From assembly GCA_039808885.1 (NCBI GenBank), contig JBDHTX010000008.1:1-64000 (forward strand): DNA of 64,000 bases, given 5' to 3'. Below are positions 17,467-25,299 of this stretch, one piece after another; within the stretch, counting starts at the first letter, position 1; each line of letters begins with the position of its first letter. The stretch comes from Dongia_A sp039808885 (GTDB taxonomy: Bacteria > Pseudomonadota > Alphaproteobacteria > Dongiales > Dongiaceae). Position numbers and translations under genes: made by a program. The notes below the pieces were generated by a model. That model ran no database searches. It saw only the letters and a list, made by a program, of their open reading frames with translations, and was not told the DNA's origin.

Positions 17467-18222
17467 ATGAGGAAACTTAAAAAAGCCGCCCGGGCGCGTG
17501 GGGAGCGTCTCCATCACAGCCTGGCGCAGGATATCGGGGCGCGCATCCTGAAGGGCGAGTTCGCGCCCGGCGCGCTGCTGCCGAACGAGGCGGAATGGTG
17601 CGACGCCTACGGCGTCAGCCGCACCGCGGTGCGCGAGGCGATCAAGATGCTGGCCGCCAAGGGCCTGATCGTGTCGCGGCCCAAGATCGGCTCGCGCGTG
17701 CAGCCGCGCGATTCCTGGAACCTGCTCGACCGCGACGTGTTGGCTTGGTACTGGGCGACCTCGGACCAGCATCGTTTCCTAGCCAACGTGCAGGAGATGC
17801 GCGAGATCCTGGAGCCGGAAGTGGCGGCGCTGGCGGCGCTCAACCACACCGCGCCGCAGCTGGCGGAGATCGATGCCGCCTATCGCGGCATGCTGGACGC
17901 GGCCACGGTCGGCGACTGGAATACCAACGACGTCAAGTTCCACCTCGCCATCCTGGGCGCCGCCGGCAACGAGCTGCTGGTGCCGCTCGGGTTCCTGATC
18001 GAATCGGCTTTGAGCAACATGTTCGCCTTCACCGCGACGCACAACGCCGACATGCGCAAGGCCCTGCCGCTGCACGAGGCCATCCTCAACGCGATCCGCC
18101 GGCGCAATGCCGATGCGGCGCGGCGCGCGGCGCGCAACCTGCTGGCCGACACCAACACGGTGATCGGGCGCTCGCGGCGCTCCGCGGCGCGGACCGCGAG
18201 GGCAAGGGGGCGCAAGCGCTAG
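17467..18222 (+). CDS. GntR-family (FadR subfamily) transcriptional regulator
   Basis: A 251-residue regulator. The N-terminal winged helix (about residues 12-80) contains LAQDIGARILKGEFAPGALLPNE and the recognition helix YGVSRTAVREAIKMLAAKGL, followed by the wing IVSRPKIGSRVQ. The C-terminal all-helical FCD ligand domain has the usual Asp/His metal-site residues in 'NTNDVKFHLAIL' and 'LPLHEAIL'. I start at the ATG at 17467 (a GTG lies just before it); the open frame upstream is a shadow of the ATPase gene. It probably represses the transporter and gguC-dgoK and responds to a sugar acid. The stop codon TAG is part of the terminal repeat of a MITE-like element. Confidence 0.88.
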   Translation: MRKLKKAARARGERLHHSLAQDIGARILKGEFAPGALLPNEAEWCDAYGVSRTAVREAIKMLAAKGLIVSRPKIGSRVQPRDSWNLLDRDVLAWYWATSDQHRFLANVQEMREILEPEVAALAALNHTAPQLAEIDAAYRGMLDAATVGDWNTNDVKFHLAILGAAGNELLVPLGFLIESALSNMFAFTATHNADMRKALPLHEAILNAIRRRNADAARRAARNLLADTNTVIGRSRRSAARTARARGRKR

Positions 18223-18336
18223 GGTCTGGACTCAATAGACGCCAACTCGTTGATCTGACTCACTGTCGACTCATCGCTACAGGAATCAGATTGATTCATT
18301 TTCAATATGTTAGTTGCAATTGAGTACAGACCCTAG
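18219..18336. mobile_element. MITE-like element with 17-bp terminal inverted repeats
   Basis: CTAGGGTCTGGACTCAA at 18219-18235 and TTGAGTACAGACCCTAG at 18320-18336 are inverted copies with one mismatch. They enclose about 84 bases of clearly A/T-richer, non-coding DNA. The ends can be read as GGGTCTG...CAGACCC flanked by TA on both sides, consistent with a TA target duplication as made by IS630/Tc1-type transposases. No transposase fits inside, so it would be a non-autonomous element. The left end provides the stop codon of the GntR gene. Confidence 0.7.
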
Positions 18337-18388
18337 GCCGCGTCCCGGCGGGCGGCGCGGCGGCAGATTGCACGAAGGACGGATTGCC

Positions 18389-19162
18389 ATGGATCTTTCG
18401 GGTTTCGCGAAATATCCCAGCCTGCGCGACAAGGTCGTGTTCGTCACCGGCGGCGGATCGGGCATCGGCGCCGCGATCGTCGAGAGCTTCCTCGACCAGG
18501 GCGCCAAGGTCGCCTTCATCGACATCGCCGAGGCCGCCAGCCGCAAGCTGTGCGAGGAGCTGCGCGCGCAGTACGGCGCCGCGCCGCTCTTCGTCCCCTG
18601 CGACATCGCCGACATCGCGGCGCTGCGGGCCGCCATCGCGCGGGTCGCGCGCGAGCTGGGCGACATCGCCGTGCTGGTCAACAACGCCGCCAATGATGCG
18701 CGCTATGACTGGAAGGACGTCAGCCCGGAATACTGGGACGAGCGCATGGCGATCAACCTGCGCCCGATGTTCTTCGCCATCCAGGCGGTGGCGCCGCAGA
18801 TGCAGCGGCGCGGCGGCGGCTCGATCGTCAATTTCGGCTCGATCAGCTGGAAAATGGCCAGCGGCAACATGCCGGCCTATGTCACCGCCAAGGCGGCGAT
18901 CCATGGCCTGACCCGCGGCATGGCGCGCGACCTCGGGCCCGACCGCATCCGCGTCAACACCGTGCTGCCCGGCTGGGTGATGACCGAGCGGCAGCTGAAG
19001 CTGTGGGTCGACGCGGCGGCGGAGGAGCTGATCGACCGCTCGCAATGCCTGCCCGGCCGCCTGCAGCCGATGGACCTGGCGCGCATGACGCTGTTCCTCG
19101 CCGCCGACGATTCGCGGATGTGCACGGCGCAGGAATTCACCGTCGATGGCGGCTGGGTCTAG
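18389..19162 (+). CDS. Short-chain dehydrogenase/reductase, probably aldose dehydrogenase
   Basis: A 257-residue classical SDR: coenzyme loop TGGGSGIG at 20-27, NNAAN at 98-102, catalytic Ser151 in FGSIS and YVTAK with Y164 and K168, and the typical DGGWV C-terminus. FIDIAE after the second strand (Asp at about 45) suggests NAD preference. Its place after the sugar transporter and GntR gene suggests the first oxidation of the imported aldose (galactose or arabinose 1-dehydrogenase type), feeding DgoK and GguC; this is inference. The ATG at 18389 is preceded by GAAGGA. The MITE-like element now lies between it and the regulator. Confidence 0.82.
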   Translation: MDLSGFAKYPSLRDKVVFVTGGGSGIGAAIVESFLDQGAKVAFIDIAEAASRKLCEELRAQYGAAPLFVPCDIADIAALRAAIARVARELGDIAVLVNNAANDARYDWKDVSPEYWDERMAINLRPMFFAIQAVAPQMQRRGGGSIVNFGSISWKMASGNMPAYVTAKAAIHGLTRGMARDLGPDRIRVNTVLPGWVMTERQLKLWVDAAAEELIDRSQCLPGRLQPMDLARMTLFLAADDSRMCTAQEFTVDGGWV

Positions 19163-19172
19163 CGAGGGCCAG

Positions 19173-19835
19173 CTAGCGCGCGGTCTCGGCCGCGTCGCGT
19201 TCCGTGATCACCACTTCGACGCGGATGGCGCCGGAAGCCGCGAGGTCGGTGCGGGCGGGAACCGCGCCGGCGACGCCGCCGCGCTCCAGCGCCAGCGCCG
19301 TCATCTGCGTGAGCAGCAGGAGGTTGCCCCAGCGTTCGGTGTCCGCCGCGGCAACGCCCTTGCCTTCGACCACGATCTCGTTGGGGAAGCTGCGCAGCGT
19401 ACCGGCGACCGCATAGAGCAGCCCGCCGGGCTTGGCCGCCGTGCCGGCGCGCAGCTCCTCGAGCAGGGTGGCGACCGGCAGCGCGATGCGCACCTTCTCG
19501 CCCTCGCCGGTCAGCGTCAGGGCGGAGAGCTGCTTGTCCTTGGCGAAGGAATCCCGCAGCAGCGCCAGCAGATAGGTGGCGTCGCGCGCCGGCGCGGTGC
19601 TGTCCGGCGTCATCCCGCGTTCGACCGGTTGCGGCGCCTGCTCATCGACATATTGCCGCCCGGGCACGTTGCCCAGGATGCGCAGGAACTTCTCGCGGTC
19701 GATCGACACCATCGAGAACAGCAGCACGAAGCAGGCAAGCAGGCAGCTGACGAAATCGGCGAAGCTCATCAGCCAGGGCGGCTGGCGGCCTTCCTGCGGC
19801 AGGGGGATCGGCGGCGGGCTGTGCGGCTTGCTCAT
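19173..19835 (-). CDS. MotB-like membrane-anchored protein (second of a pair)
   Basis: A 220-residue protein with the MotB entry pattern: a Pro-rich start, PPWLMSFADFVSCLLACFVLLFSM as the single membrane helix (about residues 20-45), then a plug-like segment (VSIDREKFLRILG) and a C-terminal OmpA/MotB-like fold (FPNEIVVEGKGVAAADTERWGNLLLLTQMTALALERGGV, about 150-190). The peptidoglycan-binding core is degenerate: the usual GHTD is GKGV. The ATG overlaps the stop of the preceding MotB-like gene by 4 bases. No MotA partner is nearby. It may be part of an envelope-spanning, MotB-like assembly rather than the flagellar motor. Confidence 0.7.
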   Translation of the reverse strand: MSKPHSPPPIPLPQEGRQPPWLMSFADFVSCLLACFVLLFSMVSIDREKFLRILGNVPGRQYVDEQAPQPVERGMTPDSTAPARDATYLLALLRDSFAKDKQLSALTLTGEGEKVRIALPVATLLEELRAGTAAKPGGLLYAVAGTLRSFPNEIVVEGKGVAAADTERWGNLLLLTQMTALALERGGVAGAVPARTDLAASGAIRVEVVITERDAAETAR

Positions 19836-20662
19836 GGCGCGGGCTCGGCCGGCAGCGGCGCCAGGGCGACCGCGAAGGCCATGCGGTCCGGCTTGCAGGC
19901 CTGCACCCCGATCACGAAGCGCGCCAGGGGCGCCTGCAGCCGCGCCAGGCCGTCGGCCAGCGCCGCCGCGCGCCGGCGCAGCCGCTCGCCCGCCTCGTCG
20001 TCGCACAGCCGCAGTTCGACCTTGTAGTCGAAGCGGGCCGGAATCTTGTCGCTCGCATTCAGCAATTCGCGCAGCACCGGCGTGAAGTCCGCGAGCAGGT
20101 CCGTCTGGTCCCCGGCGAAGGCGAGCGACAGCGGCAGCCACAGCACCTGGTCCTCCGCCGGCGTCGCCTTCTGCCCGCCCATCAGCGGCACCAGGGACTG
20201 GATCTGGCTGGTCAGGCCCTGCACGAAATCGCGCTGGGCGCGGTCGGCATCCAGGTTATCCATCCGCTGCAGCGGCGCCGCGACGCCGGAAAAGGCGTCC
20301 TGCAGGCTGGCCATCGCCGCCTCGGACTTCTTGCGGTCGTTGATCGAGATGCTGCTCAGCACGATGAAGAAGGTGAGGATGAGCATGATCAGCCCGACGA
20401 AAGTCGGCAGGCTGGGATTGCGCGCCACGTGCTCGGCCTGCGGCGCCGGCGCCGCCAGGGCACCCCAGTGCATCGCGGTGAGCGACACACCGGAGAAGCC
20501 GCCGGCCGCTTCCTCGCCGGCACCCGGCGCGTCGGCTCCCTCCGCCGTCGGATGCGATCCGGCGTCGGCGTCCTGGGTCGGCGCCGCCGCGGGCGCGGCC
20601 TGGGCCGGCGCCGCGGGATCGCGGACGAAACTGGGCTCGACGCGCGGATGAATGGGGTCCAT
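19832..20662 (-). CDS. MotB/TolR-like membrane-anchored protein (first of a pair)
   Basis: A 276-residue protein: an Ala/Pro-rich cytoplasmic N-terminus (to about residue 85), one hydrophobic helix near 88-110 (TFVGLIMLILTFFIVLSSISIN), then a periplasmic region whose C-terminus resembles an OmpA-like domain (DYKVELRLCDDEAGERLRRRAAALADGLARL), with the usual peptidoglycan-contact Asp/Arg motif altered. The start is uncertain: ATG 20662 begins the natural sequence, but in-frame ATGs at 20707 and 20713 would add 15-17 residues, and no ribosome site decides. Translationally coupled to the next MotB-like gene. Function unknown. Confidence 0.62.
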   Translation of the reverse strand: MDPIHPRVEPSFVRDPAAPAQAAPAAAPTQDADAGSHPTAEGADAPGAGEEAAGGFSGVSLTAMHWGALAAPAPQAEHVARNPSLPTFVGLIMLILTFFIVLSSISINDRKKSEAAMASLQDAFSGVAAPLQRMDNLDADRAQRDFVQGLTSQIQSLVPLMGGQKATPAEDQVLWLPLSLAFAGDQTDLLADFTPVLRELLNASDKIPARFDYKVELRLCDDEAGERLRRRAAALADGLARLQAPLARFVIGVQACKPDRMAFAVALAPLPAEPAP

Positions 20663-20760
20663 GGCCAGCGGATGAAAAACTGCATCGGCCGATCGCCGAG
20701 CCTCCATCCACACATATTATGCTTAACAAGCCCTTAATCGGGGCAAGGGGGAGGGTCCGC

Positions 20761-21243
20761 CTAGGCCTCGTAGATGGCGAGGCCGAGCAGCGTGTCGACC
20801 CGATGGCCATCCTCGGAGAGCGGCAGCAGCAAGGCGTGGTAGGTGATGAAGTCCTTGGTCGGATGATCCCAGGCCAGGGTGGCGGCGCGCACCCGGACCT
20901 TCAGATCCAGCGCGTCGTGGTAGTGCCGCATGATGCGGTCGGAATCGCGCATCGCCGGAAACTCGTCGAGGAACCGGCCCGGGCGGACCGATTCCCGCGC
21001 CGTGATCGCGCCGCCCAGCAGCCGGAAGCGGAAGCGCGGTTCCGCGGTGCCGTCGCGCACCACGTCGACCAGGAACAGGTTCGGCAACACGCCCGGGGTA
21101 TCGACCGGGTCGAACTCGGACCGCTTCGGCAGGCGACCGAGCCGCCCCGCCAGGCCACGCCAGTAGTCCAGCAGCACGGCGAAGCGCCGGTCCTCGTTTG
21201 CCGCGATCCAGTTGAGGGTCTGTTCTTCGATCTCGACCGGCAT
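20761..21243 (-). CDS. PAS_5-type small protein
   Basis: A 160-residue single-domain protein resembling the PAS_5 (DUF1488-neighbour) group common in Rhodospirillales. It has 'LLDYWRGLAGRLGRLPKRSEFDPVDTPGVLPNLFLVDVV', then 'PRFRFRLLGGAI' and C-terminal strands ending 'LPLSEDGHRVDTLLGLAIYE'. The pattern [DxPxxxxxxLPxxxLxD....FRxRLxG] is the family signature. The ATG at 21243 fits the domain start. These proteins have no output domain and their ligand is not known. It lies about 100 bases before the MotB-like pair on the same strand. A relative occurs at 28960-29460. Confidence 0.72.
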   Translation of the reverse strand: MPVEIEEQTLNWIAANEDRRFAVLLDYWRGLAGRLGRLPKRSEFDPVDTPGVLPNLFLVDVVRDGTAEPRFRFRLLGGAITARESVRPGRFLDEFPAMRDSDRIMRHYHDALDLKVRVRAATLAWDHPTKDFITYHALLLPLSEDGHRVDTLLGLAIYEA

Positions 21244-21343
21244 GCAGCAATCCCTGGTTGCGCAACCCGGCGTGCGCCATGCGTTCATGCTAGACCGCGA
21301 GCGCGGCGCGCGGAAGAGGGGCTTGGCCGTGACGCGCCAGCCC

Positions 21344-22264
21344 TCACAGCGCCGCGCGCAGCCAGTCCTTGAAGTGTCGCAGCGATGCCAGTGCGCCTTT
21401 CTCCTGGGGATGCACGAGGTAGTAGGCGAAGTCACCCGGCAACTCGTCGCTCGCCAGCCGCACCAGGCGCCCGGCGGCAAGATCCGCCTCGATCAGGACC
21501 GCCGGCGCAAGGGCGATGCCAAGCCCCGCCAGCGCCGCGTCGAGCGCCAGCGCGGTCTGGTTGAAGCGCGGTCCCTTGCGCCAGTCGACCTCACCGAGCC
21601 CCGCCGCCTTGAGCCACATCTTCCAGCTCGGCACGGCGGGATCGCGGTCGGTGCTGGCATCGTGGAGCAGCGTTGCCGAGGCGAAAACGCGCGATGGATC
21701 GTTCGCCGGGTCGCGGTGGCCGAAGCGCATGAGCAGTTCCGGGCTGCAGACCGGGAACATGCGATCGCGCAGCAGCAGCTCGACCGCCAGGCCGGGATAG
21801 TTGCCGGCGCCGTAGCGGATGGCCAGGTCGACTTCGTCGCGCGCGAAATCGGTGAGCTCGATGCTGGCCTTCACGTCGACTTCGACCTCGGGGTGGCGAT
21901 CCAGGAAATTGCCGAGCCGCGGCAACAGCCACTTGGTGGCAAAGGACGGCGCCACCGAGATCCGCAACCGGGCGACGCGTTCCGCCTGGTCCTCGAGCGC
22001 GGCGATGCTGCTGCGCAGGTTCTCGAAGGCAAGGTTGATCCCGGGCAGCAGCTTGGCGCCATCGGCCGTCAGCACCAGCCCCTTCGGCGTCCGCTCGAAC
22101 AGCTTCAGTTCCAGCTCATCCTCGAGCTGGCGGATCTGCAGGCTCACCGCCGATGCGGTGACGTGCAGTTCCGCGGCGGCGGCCGCGAAGCTGCGATGCT
22201 TCGCGGCCGCCCAGAAGGCCCGCAGGGCGTTAAGCGACGGCAACCGTCTGAACCGCTTCGCCAT
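21344..22264 (-). CDS. LysR-family transcriptional regulator, GcvA-like
   Basis: A 306-residue LysR regulator. The N-terminal helix-turn-helix is at about 8-65 (LPSLNALRAFWAAAKHRSF, AAAELHVTASAVSLQIRQLE), followed by the linker helix and a periplasmic-binding-like effector domain (LRISVAPSFATKWLLPRLGNF), which is the GcvA-type pattern. GGGGAG 8 bases before the ATG at 22264 sets the start. It is transcribed away from the sulfate-binding-protein gene and a perfect 13-base palindrome lies between them, so it probably controls sbp and perhaps the tau cluster. No CysB-specific feature was recognised, so the effector is open. Confidence 0.88.
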   Translation of the reverse strand: MAKRFRRLPSLNALRAFWAAAKHRSFAAAAAELHVTASAVSLQIRQLEDELELKLFERTPKGLVLTADGAKLLPGINLAFENLRSSIAALEDQAERVARLRISVAPSFATKWLLPRLGNFLDRHPEVEVDVKASIELTDFARDEVDLAIRYGAGNYPGLAVELLLRDRMFPVCSPELLMRFGHRDPANDPSRVFASATLLHDASTDRDPAVPSWKMWLKAAGLGEVDWRKGPRFNQTALALDAALAGLGIALAPAVLIEADLAAGRLVRLASDELPGDFAYYLVHPQEKGALASLRHFKDWLRAAL

Positions 22265-22306
22265 AAGGAAAACTCTCCCCGCTGACAATTTATTCTAGTT
22301 TGTCTA

Positions 22307-22319
22307 TCTATTTAATAGA
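22307..22319. promoter_or_regulatory. Putative LysR operator palindrome
   Basis: TCTATT-T-AATAGA is a perfect palindrome inside a longer ATC-N11-GAT dyad (22306-22322). It sits in an A/T-rich stretch of the 133-base gap between the divergent LysR and sbp genes. The dyad has the T-N11-A form expected of LysR-type sites, so it is a good candidate for both autoregulation and sbp control. Confidence 0.6.
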
Positions 22320-22397
22320 GATAAAGTTTGAACGCCTGTCAAGGGCCGATCGCGAGATCGTCCCGGGCCGGCCACCCTTCCCTTCATGGAGGCTAGT

Positions 22398-23420
22398 ATG
22401 CTGAATAAATTGAACAAATCATTGGGCGTCGGATTGGCCTTGGCAGTCGCGGCGGCGCTCGCCGCGACAGCGGCGAAGGCCGAAACCACTCTGCTCAACG
22501 TGTCCTATGACCCGACGCGGGAGCTGTACCAGGACTACAACGCCGCCTTCGCCGCCTATTGGAAACAGAAGACCGGCGAGGAGGTGAAGATCGAGGCCTC
22601 CCACGGCGGCTCGGGCAAGCAGGCGCGCGCGGTGATCGACGGCCTGGAAGCCGACGTGGTGACCCTGGCATTGGCCTATGACATCGACCAGATCGCCGAG
22701 AAGGGCGGGCTGATCGACGCCAACTGGCAAGCGCGGCTGCCGCACAATTCCTCGCCCTACACCTCGACCATCGTGTTCCTGGTGCGCAAGGGCAATCCCA
22801 AGGGCATCAAGGATTGGGGCGATTTGGTGAAGCCCGATGTGCAGGTGATCACGCCCAATCCGAAGACCTCGGGCGGGGCGCGCTGGAACTACCTGGCCGC
22901 CTGGGGCTGGGCGCTGAAGCAGCCGAGCGGCGACGACGCCAAGGCGCAGCAATTCGTCACCGAGCTCTATCGCCACGTGCCGGTGCTCGACACCGGGGCC
23001 CGCGGCTCCACCACCACCTTCGTCCAGCGCGGCATCGGCGACGTGCTGCTGGCCTGGGAGAACGAGGCCTTCCTGGCGATCAAGGAGCTCGGCCCCGACC
23101 AGGTCGAGCTGGTGGTGCCCAGCGTCTCGATCCTGGCCGAGCCGCCGGTCGCCGTGGTGGACAAGGTGGTCGACAAGCGCGGCACCCGCGCACTGGCCGA
23201 GGCCTATCTGAACTACCTCTACACGCCGGAAGGCCAGGAGATCGCGGCGCGGAACTTCTACCGCCCGACCGACCCCAAGGTGGCGGCGGAGCATGCCAAG
23301 GACTTCCCGCAGATCGCCACCTTCACCGTCGATGACGTGTTCGGCGGCTGGAAGAAGGCCCAGGCAACGCATTTCGCCGATGGCGGCATCTTCGACCAGA
23401 TCTACAAGCCCAGCAACTGA
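22398..23420 (+). CDS. sbp: Sulfate-binding protein (Sbp-like), ABC transporter
   Basis: A 340-residue periplasmic solute-binding protein. The signal peptide is about residues 1-29 (LGVGLALAVAAALAATAAKA-ET). The mature start TTLLNVSYDPTRELYQDYNAAF, then SHGGSGKQARAVIDGLEADVVTLAL and NPKTSGGARWNYLAAW, are hallmarks of sulfate/thiosulfate-binding Sbp/CysP. I start at ATG 22398 because GGAGG lies 5 bases before it and overlaps the earlier ATG at 22386. No cysTWA genes follow, so the permease and ATPase must be elsewhere. It neighbours a sulfonate cluster, in line with sulfur scavenging. Confidence 0.9.
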   Translation: MLNKLNKSLGVGLALAVAAALAATAAKAETTLLNVSYDPTRELYQDYNAAFAAYWKQKTGEEVKIEASHGGSGKQARAVIDGLEADVVTLALAYDIDQIAEKGGLIDANWQARLPHNSSPYTSTIVFLVRKGNPKGIKDWGDLVKPDVQVITPNPKTSGGARWNYLAAWGWALKQPSGDDAKAQQFVTELYRHVPVLDTGARGSTTTFVQRGIGDVLLAWENEAFLAIKELGPDQVELVVPSVSILAEPPVAVVDKVVDKRGTRALAEAYLNYLYTPEGQEIAARNFYRPTDPKVAAEHAKDFPQIATFTVDDVFGGWKKAQATHFADGGIFDQIYKPSN

Positions 23421-23617
23421 CGCAGCCACTGACGCAACCGAGCGAGCATCGACGGCCGCGGCGGATTCGGCGCCGCCGCGGCCGGCAACGACGAAGGAGG
23501 TCTTGGGGCGGGCGCGATCTTGAGCAGTCTCGACGCGCCCGCGCTTTCTTCATGTGCCAATCACGCGCCACGCATGGCCCGAAAGGCGGACATGCCGCGC
23601 CAAGCAGGGAGACGGAC

Positions 23618-25060
23618 ATGGGAATCGCCACTTCCAGGACATCGAAGCCGCGCAGCATCGCCATCATCGGCGCCGGATTCAGCGGCGCCCTCACCGCCTT
23701 GCATCTGCTGCGCAACGTCAGGCCCGACGACCGCATCTATCTCATCGAGCGCAACGCGCAATTCGGCCGCGGCCTCGCCTACGCCACCGGCAACCCGAAC
23801 CACCTGCTGAACGTGCGCGCGGGAAACATGAGCGCCTATCCCGATGCGCCCGATCACTTCGTGCGCTGGCTGCGCAACCTGCCCAAGGAGACCCGCGCGC
23901 TGCTCGGCGAGTATCCCGGCCCGACCACCTTCGTGCCGCGCGGCCTCTATGGTTCCTACATCCAGCAGCAGCTGGGCGACGAGATCTGGCGCCGCGGCAA
24001 CGGCAAGAACCTGTTCCTCGTCACCGACGAGGCGGTCGCCATCCACCGCGACCCCCAGGCCGGCAAGCCGCTCTCGGTGGAGCTTGCCGTCGGCCGGCGC
24101 CTGCCCGTCGACCGCATCGTCGTCGCCAGCGGCAATCTGCTGCCGCGCAAGGGCAAGGGCGCCTATTTCGGCAATCCCTGGGACGAGGCAACGACCAAGG
24201 GCCTCGACCCGGAGGCCGAGATTCTCGTCATCGGCACCGGCCTCACCATGGTCGACACCGTGGTCTCGCTGCTCGACCAGCGACATCGCGGCCGGATCAC
24301 CGCCGTCTCGCGCCGCGGCCTGCTGCCGCGCCTGCACCTGGCGGGCGGCATCGACGACCTGCCGCGGCCATGGCATTTCAGCCAGCCGCTTTCCAGCGTC
24401 TCGATCCTCCGGCTGCTGCGCCAGGTGCGCGCCGCCTGCCGCGACGCGACCGCCGCGGGCGAGGATTGGCGCATCGTCATCGACGGGCTGCGCCCGCATA
24501 CCCAGCGCCTGTGGCAGGAGATGCCGATCGTCGAACGGCGCCGGTTCCTGCGCCATCTGCGCCCCTATTGGGACGTGCACCGCCACCGCTCGGCGCCACG
24601 CGTCATGGCCCGCGTCCTCGATGCGATCCAGCGCCGGCAGCTCTCCATCGTCGCCGGCCGCATCGAGGCGATGACCGATCTCGAACGCCAACCGGCGATC
24701 ACCTTGCGCAAGCGCGACGGCGGCGATGTCATCACCCTCTCGCCCGCGCGCATCATCGATTGCACCGGCCTGGCGCCGGACCTCACCCGGATCGAGCAGC
24801 CGGTGATCCGACAACTGCTCGCCGACGGCATCGCCCGGCCCGACCCCCTCAATCTCGGCATCGAGGTGACGGCCGAGGGCGCGCTCATCGATCGCGACGG
24901 CAGGCGCGCCAGCGACATCTTCGCCATCGGCCCGATCACCCGCGGCACCTTCTGGGAGATCATCGCGGTGCCCGACATCCGCATCGCCTGCGAGCGCCTG
25001 GCGCACAGGCTGCTCGCGGGTTCCGCCTGCGCGAAGGAAAAGATCGCAGCCTCCGCCTGA
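23618..25060 (+). CDS. FAD/NAD(P)-binding protein (NAD_binding_9 type)
   Basis: A 480-residue flavoprotein. The N-terminal dinucleotide loop SIAIIGAGFSGALTALHLL (about residues 13-31) is followed by YLIERNAQFGRGLAYATGNPNHLLNVRAGNMSAYPD, the signature of NAD_binding_9 proteins. A second nucleotide loop, ILVIGTGLTMVDTVVSL, lies mid-protein and the C-terminus has the FAD-domain strand DIFAIGPITRGTFWEI. AGGGAGA precedes the ATG at 23618; an earlier ATG at 23552 has no ribosome site. It sits between sbp and tauABCD on the same strand and probably serves sulfur metabolism, but no substrate can be assigned. Confidence 0.78.
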   Translation: MGIATSRTSKPRSIAIIGAGFSGALTALHLLRNVRPDDRIYLIERNAQFGRGLAYATGNPNHLLNVRAGNMSAYPDAPDHFVRWLRNLPKETRALLGEYPGPTTFVPRGLYGSYIQQQLGDEIWRRGNGKNLFLVTDEAVAIHRDPQAGKPLSVELAVGRRLPVDRIVVASGNLLPRKGKGAYFGNPWDEATTKGLDPEAEILVIGTGLTMVDTVVSLLDQRHRGRITAVSRRGLLPRLHLAGGIDDLPRPWHFSQPLSSVSILRLLRQVRAACRDATAAGEDWRIVIDGLRPHTQRLWQEMPIVERRRFLRHLRPYWDVHRHRSAPRVMARVLDAIQRRQLSIVAGRIEAMTDLERQPAITLRKRDGGDVITLSPARIIDCTGLAPDLTRIEQPVIRQLLADGIARPDPLNLGIEVTAEGALIDRDGRRASDIFAIGPITRGTFWEIIAVPDIRIACERLAHRLLAGSACAKEKIAASA

Positions 25061-25165
25061 CACGAGCAATGCTCGCGTCGCGGCCCGAGAACTCCTCGGT
25101 TGTGCCGAGGCCAGGCAGACGTAGATTGATTGCGTAACGAATTTTCAACCACAACAGCCAACGGC

Positions 25166-25188
25166 GGAAGGAGATCGCGATGTGTTGA
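25166..25188 (+). promoter_or_regulatory. Minimal Met-Cys leader ORF candidate before tauA
   Basis: GGAAGGAG (25166-25173), six bases, then ATG-TGT-TGA (25180-25188): an ideal ribosome site driving a two-codon ORF whose only internal codon is cysteine. It lies 112 bases before tauA. Read cautiously as a possible cysteine-sensing leader for sulfonate uptake; a second small frame, ATG at 25193, would encode 13 residues. Promoter elements were not identified in the 239-base gap. Confidence 0.3.
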
Positions 25189-25299
25189 ATCGATGTCGGC
25201 CGTTGATCGCCGCCGGTCCCTGACGCGGCGCTAGCAGAAACCGGATTCCCAATCGCAATCACGCGGGCGCGCCAGGCGCGTCCGCGCATGGAGAGACGC

